Shown piece by piece: positions 61,401-64,000 of a stretch of 64,000 nucleotides of DNA; position 1 is the first letter of the stretch, and every line of letters begins with the position of its first letter. This DNA is from Symbiodinium natans (lineage: Eukaryota > Sar > Dinophyceae > Suessiales > Symbiodiniaceae). A model generated the notes under the pieces. The model was not told the origin of the DNA and searched no databases. It saw nothing but the letters and a program-made list of their open reading frames with translations. The stretch lies in NCBI GenBank assembly GCA_905221605.1, contig CAJNDS010000668.1, positions 639,555 to 703,554 on the forward strand. The letters are read 5' to 3'. Both the position numbers and the translations under genes were made by a program.

Positions 61401-63537
61401 GAGGGGGGTGGTTCAAAGCTCGAAGTGGGATGAAGAAGGCCTTATCTTTACACAAGGAGCGTGCATTTTTACCTTCAGATGTTCGTCTTATGTTGGTTAC
61501 GATACGTATTCGAGGTAAGTAGGTCATCGACATTATAGCCGAACCAGATGCGCAGGCCGAGGTGTGGAGCAAACGGTTCAGGCCTGCCATTCGGGGGGAG
61601 TGCAGGGTTCGAGGCAGGAGGAACCCCAAATCCTCCTAGGGCCCTTGATTGTATTTTTTTTTTTTGTTTGGGGGTGGGGGGGGGGAAGGGTACCTTATAC
61701 TCTCTCTAGACTATACCAACGAACCGCAAAACTTAGGCACACACCTCCCCAAGAAAGGATCTACAATGCAGGGTGGCCTGGGTAAAGCTTCGACTCAAAG
61801 TTGAATTCTAGCTCTCCAAAGAGCAGAGCAAGGTAGCTGTGTGTGTTTGAGTGTGCCCAAGAACAGCACAACGTGCGTGTTTAAATCAGGCCCTCTGCCC
61901 CGATGTGAGTTCATGTGCATGGAAGTAGCGTGACTTCTAGACTGTAGACTGTTCTTAAGGGAAGGGGGTTCATGGCCGGTAAGTACCTCGGGAACCTTAG
62001 GGAAGCTTAGGGAAGCTTAGGGAGCCTTAGGGAGCCTTAGGGAGCAGTGGGGAATAATCGGGAACCTTGGGTTACATACCCCCCTTGAACCCCCCCCCTC
62101 CCTCAAGAACCCTACAAGTCTTTGCATGGGCTCGCAGCCGAAGGCAAGGCAGATTTAAGGGGACTAGGGGCTTCAAAAATCCCTTTCCTGGGAGCCGAAG
62201 TCGCACTTTGATTTAGGGTCTAGGGTTTAGGGTTTAGGGTTTGGGGTTTAGGGTTTAGGGTTACACAGAAACCCTCATGAGGAATTGAGGTATATCCCGA
62301 AAATCTGAACGGCGCCTTCTTTTTTACAGAGGGTGCCAGCATGAGCCAGCACCCGTGCGTAAGTGTTAAGCCAGAAACACCAGGCCCGCGCCGACTTACT
62401 CAACTTACGCGGCTGCTGTACGAATAGTGAAAGGATTCCAACACAGTAGTGTATACTAGGACCCAGAGTAGGGCTCGTATTCCCTTTTTAGAGTTGCGGT
62501 TCCCTTATCAGCCCCTTTAGACCAAAAAGGGCACTATTCCTTTATTCCTGGGTTACTCTTGGGCCGAGCACACAACTCCAAAACTCGAAGCTTGTGCACC
62601 GAAGGGCGGGCGCCTAGTTAAGAGCGAGACGTATGAGGGCCCCGAGTTGGGTTGCAAGTCTCAAAACATTGGTTTCAACCCGAAACCCTAAACCCTACGC
62701 CCTAAACCCTAAACCCTAAACCCTAAACCCTAAACCCTAAACCCTAAACCCTAAACCCTAAACCCTAAACCCTAAACCCTAAACCCTAAACCCTAAACCC
62801 TAAACCCTAAACCCTAAACCCTAAACCCTAAACCCTAAACCCGAACACGTAACACAGAAACAGGGCCCTATTTTTTTGCTGCCTTCAACTTGGAGGACCT
62901 CTTTGAGGCCGCCAAGCAGTGCTGGCACAACGCTGAGAGCGTGCCCGGGCTGGCCCTACTTGTAGGTTCGGGTTTAGGGTTTAAGGTTTAAGGTTTGGGG
63001 CTTAGGGCTTAGGGTTTAGGGTTTAGGGTTTAGGGTTTAGGGTTTAGGGTTTAGGGTTTAGGGTTTAGGGTCTACTACTTGTAGGTTCATGGGCACCTGA
63101 GAGTTTTTTTGGGTCTTAAGGTTCTACAGGAAACCTGAGTGTTTTGTGAGGTCTTTTCGGGTGTTATAGGGTTTTACAGGTAGGCCCTACTTGTAGGTTC
63201 ACAGGGACTGGTGGTTCAAGGGGTTTGGGGTTTAGGGTTAAGGGATTCCCTACCCAGCCCAGTTGCAAAAAGGGTTAAGGGTGTAGGGCTCTCAAATTAT
63301 GTTAAAAAAACACGGCCCCCAAAAGCCGTGGAAGGGCCATCATCTGCAGCCACATGGGTATTTCCCCAAATAGGGGGCACCCCTTTAAATAGAATAGAAC
63401 CCCCCCCCCCCCTCCCCCCCTCCAATCTTGAACCTATATCTCTTCAGGCTCAGGGGTTGGGGGAAGGTGGGGTCCCACAGCTTGCAGCCGAGGACTACTG
63501 CGACGATATCACGGCGGTTCTCATTGAGTTCGACTAG
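52317..63537 (+). CDS. PP2C/PPM-type protein serine/threonine phosphatase, gene span
   Basis: Exons are 52317-52408, 53526-53601, 55708-55770, 56111-56157 (or to 56170), 56503-56565, 57224-57295, 58352-58387, 58847-58908, 59441-59515, 60663-60688, 60866-60880, 62896-62940 and 63481-63537. The enzyme removes phosphate from Ser/Thr with two Mg or Mn ions. DGHG, SGCTAV, GDSRCV, SDHKPSN, RIEENGG, GLSMSRSIGD, VMPTPEV, DGVWEFL and DDITAV occur in family order, and phase is kept at almost every join. About half the donors are GC. The N-terminus is upstream and unresolved. Extra exons between 53601 and 55708 (54919-55072 and 55134-55429) may encode an insertion. Confidence 0.85.
53526..53601 (+). CDS. 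PP2C exon, helix after the DGHG block
   Basis: The exon follows CCCTAAA-type repeats (ACCAAAG acceptor), reads HVGGQAADIARVLTHAFEQV then HQNIQ, and ends at a consensus donor CAG|GTGCGT. The AF-x-x-x-H spacing fits the PP2C helix that precedes the SG(C/T)TA block. The phase from the previous exon is correct. The antisense frame looks coding but is rejected. Confidence 0.7.
54919..55429 (+). CDS. Two phase-consistent candidate exons within a PP2C intron
   Basis: 54919-55072 reads PRTAQVAQAMYTGIDMMLVD then GWSPFPWPSLGNPPEPETH and ends at an AG|GC donor. 55134 onward reads FIDACRACDCVLARHELNQP then TPCLTRATEASMLVLLSSPR to a stop at 55427. Phase agrees at the join and with the PP2C exon ending at 53601. 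They may encode a family insertion if a donor precedes the stop, or a separate gene. Confidence 0.4.
55708..55770 (+). CDS. PP2C exon with SGCTAV
   Basis: The exon reads ETSGCTAVAALWKENQASQP then A. SG-(S/T/C)-TA-V is the conserved strand after the PP2C helix. The frame is also open upstream to about 55642, so the acceptor may be earlier. The donor GTTTTGG starts a G-rich telomeric array. Confidence 0.78.
56111..56157 (+). CDS. PP2C exon with GDSRCV
   Basis: After TTGACATTTGCAG the exon reads VYIAHVGDSRCVIGSK, the classic PP2C A-N-x-GDSR block with His for Asn. A GC donor at 56158 gives correct phase to 56503. Alternatively the exon runs on to 56170, the family E element is spliced out, and a short exon 56275-56308 follows; that route also keeps phase. 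Confidence 0.8.
56171..56280 (+). mobile_element. Family E element with GCTACG target duplication in the PP2C gene
   Basis: GCTACG occurs at 56171-56176 and 56275-56280, flanking a 98-bp element whose right end is AAGCAAATAGTAG. Removing GCTACG plus the element from 56171 to 56274 as a GC-AG intron restores one intact copy of the target. This is the same logic as the cyclin intron. Confidence 0.65.
56503..56565 (+). CDS. PP2C exon ending in SDHK
   Basis: The exon reads LLRKLEAATRSQILHESSDH and joins through a GC donor (CAA|GCTCCT) to PSNAVEKK in the next exon. DHKPSN is the usual PP2C LT-x-DHKP block. A second copy of its acceptor, ATCTTACAGGCTACT, lies 80 bp upstream across a telomeric array. 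Confidence 0.75.
57224..57295 (+). CDS. PP2C exon with ExxRIExxGG
   Basis: The exon reads PSNAVEKKRIEENGGEITTE then AAF and matches DHKP-x-x-x-x-E-x-x-RI-x-x-x-GG-x-(V/I). A CCCTAAA array precedes it and TTTAGGG follows. The donor is GTTTAT. Confidence 0.8.
58352..58387 (+). CDS. PP2C micro-exon
   Basis: These 36 bp read TEHRIFVKGTD, the family strand that precedes the GLAMSRS(I/L)GD block. The acceptor follows a CCCTAAA array and the donor is GC (CAA|GCCAGG). Phase is right on both sides. Confidence 0.72.
58698..58720. repeat. (GC)n dinucleotide run
   Basis: About ten CG dinucleotides in a row, a potential Z-DNA-forming tract, within a PP2C intron. Confidence 0.9.
58847..58908 (+). CDS. 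PP2C exon with GLSMSRSIGD
   Basis: The exon reads YPARGLSMSRSIGDQMVKNI. This is the PP2C GLA-x-SR-(A/S)-x-GD motif, whose Asp helps bind metal. The donor GTGCCT gives KNI|G, continuing to VMPTPEV in the next exon. Confidence 0.85.
58968..59190. repeat. AT microsatellite and long C and G runs in a PP2C intron
   Basis: The tract (TA)n at 58968-58994 is followed by a 17-C run near 59057 and a G run of about 23 at 59166-59189. A short CCCTAAA block lies between them. No exon is needed here for PP2C. Confidence 0.85.
59193..59300. mobile_element. Family H element
   Basis: It begins GGTACCTAGAGAACCTTAGG and shares repeated GGGAAGCTTAGGGAG and GGGAACCTTGGGTT segments with a longer copy at 61977-62112. 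The longer copy has extra internal repeats. Confidence 0.6.
59335..59428. mobile_element. Family E element in a PP2C intron
   Basis: The left end is TTGCCTAAGAACCCCC and the right end is TTAAGCAAAAAGTAGTAG. It lies 12 bp upstream of the PP2C exon at 59441. Confidence 0.6.
59441..59515 (+). CDS. PP2C exon with VMPTPEV and VLA
   Basis: The exon reads VMPTPEVRHVEINKRDEPFM then VLAL. The family has G-V-x-PxPEV ... D-x-F-x-(V/I)LA-x-DG. A GC donor (CTTG|GCCCAG) leaves one G that joins AC of the next exon to make the conserved Asp. Confidence 0.85.
59690..60130. repeat. AT-rich trinucleotide-like island within a PP2C intron
   Basis: About 440 bp of TATTATTAATA-type sequence, far more AT-rich than its surroundings. 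A C-run at 60160 follows, then segments rich in GGCGC. I see no exon in it. Confidence 0.8.
60663..60688 (+). CDS. PP2C micro-exon with DGVWEFL
   Basis: The exon reads GVWEFLTS, and with the G carried from the previous exon gives DGVWEFLTS. Its Asp is a metal ligand in PP2C. A GC donor at 60689 gives the right phase to 60866; a GTACCC donor at 60701 is the alternative. Confidence 0.8.
60866..60880 (+). CDS. PP2C 15-bp micro-exon
   Basis: After CCCCACCTCAG the five codons ETVVK match the SSQEVV helix that follows DGVWEFL. An AG|GC donor leads in phase to DLFEAAKQ at 62896. Reading on beyond the donor stays open but does not fit the family. Confidence 0.6.
61281..61372 (-). repeat. CCCTAAA array
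   Basis: Thirteen units, all but one perfect, in the large PP2C intron after the 15-bp exon. An open segment just upstream at 61093-61301 (NPEPQRAETSNLDTKLKAPQ) is unassigned. Confidence 0.95.
62452..62579. mobile_element. Family F foldback element
   Basis: The ends are ACTAGGACCCAGAGTAGGG and GGGTTACTCTTGGGCC; it matches the copy at 44712-44837. It is intronic in the PP2C gene. Confidence 0.65.
62683..62842 (-). repeat. Long perfect CCCTAAA array
   Basis: More than twenty nearly perfect units end 54 bp before the PP2C exon at 62896. This is one of the longest C-rich runs in the window. Confidence 0.95.
62896..62940 (+). CDS. PP2C exon, C-terminal helix
   Basis: The exon reads DLFEAAKQCWHNAES, matching the A-x-x-L-x-x-x-A-x-x-x-W helix before the final DDIT strand. 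It ends at GTGCCC, or 21 bp later at GTAGGT; both keep phase with the last exon. Confidence 0.72.
62967..63073 (+). repeat. TTTAGGG array at an intron 5' end
   Basis: About ten good units after a degenerate start. Copies of CTACTTGTAGGTTC, the end of a family A element, occur before it (62956), after it (63073) and again at 63187. Confidence 0.9.
63481..63537 (+). CDS. PP2C terminal exon with DDITAV
   Basis: After GGTCCCACAG the exon reads LAAEDYCDDITAVLIEFD and a stop at 63535-63537. DD-(I/N)-(T/S) holds the last metal ligand and is followed by a C-terminal strand, as in complete family members. Confidence 0.85.
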   Translation, partial: LAAEDYCDDITAVLIEFD

Positions 63538-64000
63538 GTGACTAGGTATATGTGAGGCTCTTGAATCAAACTTACTTCGCCTTTAGCTGAACTTTAAACT
63601 GGTTTCCTTTTTTAGTAGGAATATTAAAGTTTCACCTTTTTCCCCTTGGTTATTGGAGAAGTAAGCAAAGCATATGGACATCATCCGGGGTTCAAGTTAC
63701 CTGTGCGTTGCCTGTGGTTCACGACCCTAGCCCGCCTAGGCCGGGTAAACTTGCTAGGCCCTGGGGATATTTTATGTGTTCCCTTATTGGGTTTAAGAGG
63801 GCCCTATTCAGGAATGTTTTTCAGAGGGTTTTATGGGCCCTTCTAAGCCTTGTAAACACTAAATTTAGACTTGATAATAGGGCAGTTATAGTCTCATCAC
63901 TGGACTGGATGCCTGTAGGTTTCCAGCTTAGTAGGGTTTAGGTGTGATTTTGGGCTTTGAGTTTGCTTCTGTGCTTTGAGCAGTCCGGCTGCAAAATCAA
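63538..64000. other. Downstream of PP2C; nothing supported
   Basis: Probable 3' untranslated and intergenic sequence. A frame at 63646-63846 is open but shows no recognisable domain, and no telomeric array or element is complete here. The phrase CCGGCTGCAAAA recurs elsewhere (for example near 36000) without an obvious role. Confidence 0.4.

Noticed and set aside
1-64000. CRISPR arrays, prokaryotic operons, tRNA or rRNA genes.
   Set aside because: Direct repeats here are telomeric units, microsatellites or foldback elements. No spacer-repeat pattern, ribosome binding sites or cloverleaf structure was found by eye. A covariance-model search would be decisive for small RNAs.

Overview
This looks like nuclear DNA of a protist with very low coding density, most likely a dinoflagellate or close relative. 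The reasons are: TTTAGGG-type telomeric repeats scattered through the whole window; three recognisable genes, all on the + strand; many introns that begin with GC instead of GT; and introns that are themselves short inverted-repeat elements. A chromerid or perkinsid is not excluded. No prokaryotic gene structure, rRNA, tRNA or CRISPR was seen.

Recognisable genes. (1) A cyclin-fold protein at about 3.78-4.87 kb, whose only clear intron is a 109-bp transposon-like element. (2) A Deg/HtrA-type serine protease from about 15.3 to 28.6 kb, perhaps from 13.7 kb, split into at least ten tiny exons that carry His, Asp and Ser in family order. (3) A PP2C-type (PPM) protein phosphatase from about 52.3 to 63.5 kb in at least thirteen exons, one of them 15 bp, with all the metal-binding motifs and a normal C-terminus. 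These were recognised by reading conserved motifs, and reading phase agrees across nearly all of their inferred junctions.

The rest of the window holds many short open segments that look like exons. Several chains keep phase (5.7-7.9, 10.3-12.2, 32.7-33.1, 35.3-36.2, 38.7-39.6, 40.2-40.5, 43.1-43.3, 46.6-47.4 and 48.5-49.0 kb), but I recognise no family in them. A phase-consistent minus-strand chain at 51.6-53.6 kb proved to be antisense to PP2C exons, so phase agreement alone is weak evidence. Unknown-family exons are therefore given modest confidence.

Non-coding layout. Telomeric repeats are mostly intronic. In many introns the G-rich strand (TTTAGGG) lies just after the 5' splice site, often supplying GTTTAGGG as the donor, while the C-rich strand (CCCTAAA) lies just before the 3' splice site. 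About a dozen families of roughly 100-bp foldback elements (called families A to L here) also lie in introns; at least two copies look like introns made by insertion. Microsatellites, homopolymer runs and AT-rich islands fill much of the remainder. Spans not listed separately (for example 401-2660, 14642-15332 and 28628-32748) hold telomeric repeats, foldback elements and unassigned unique DNA.
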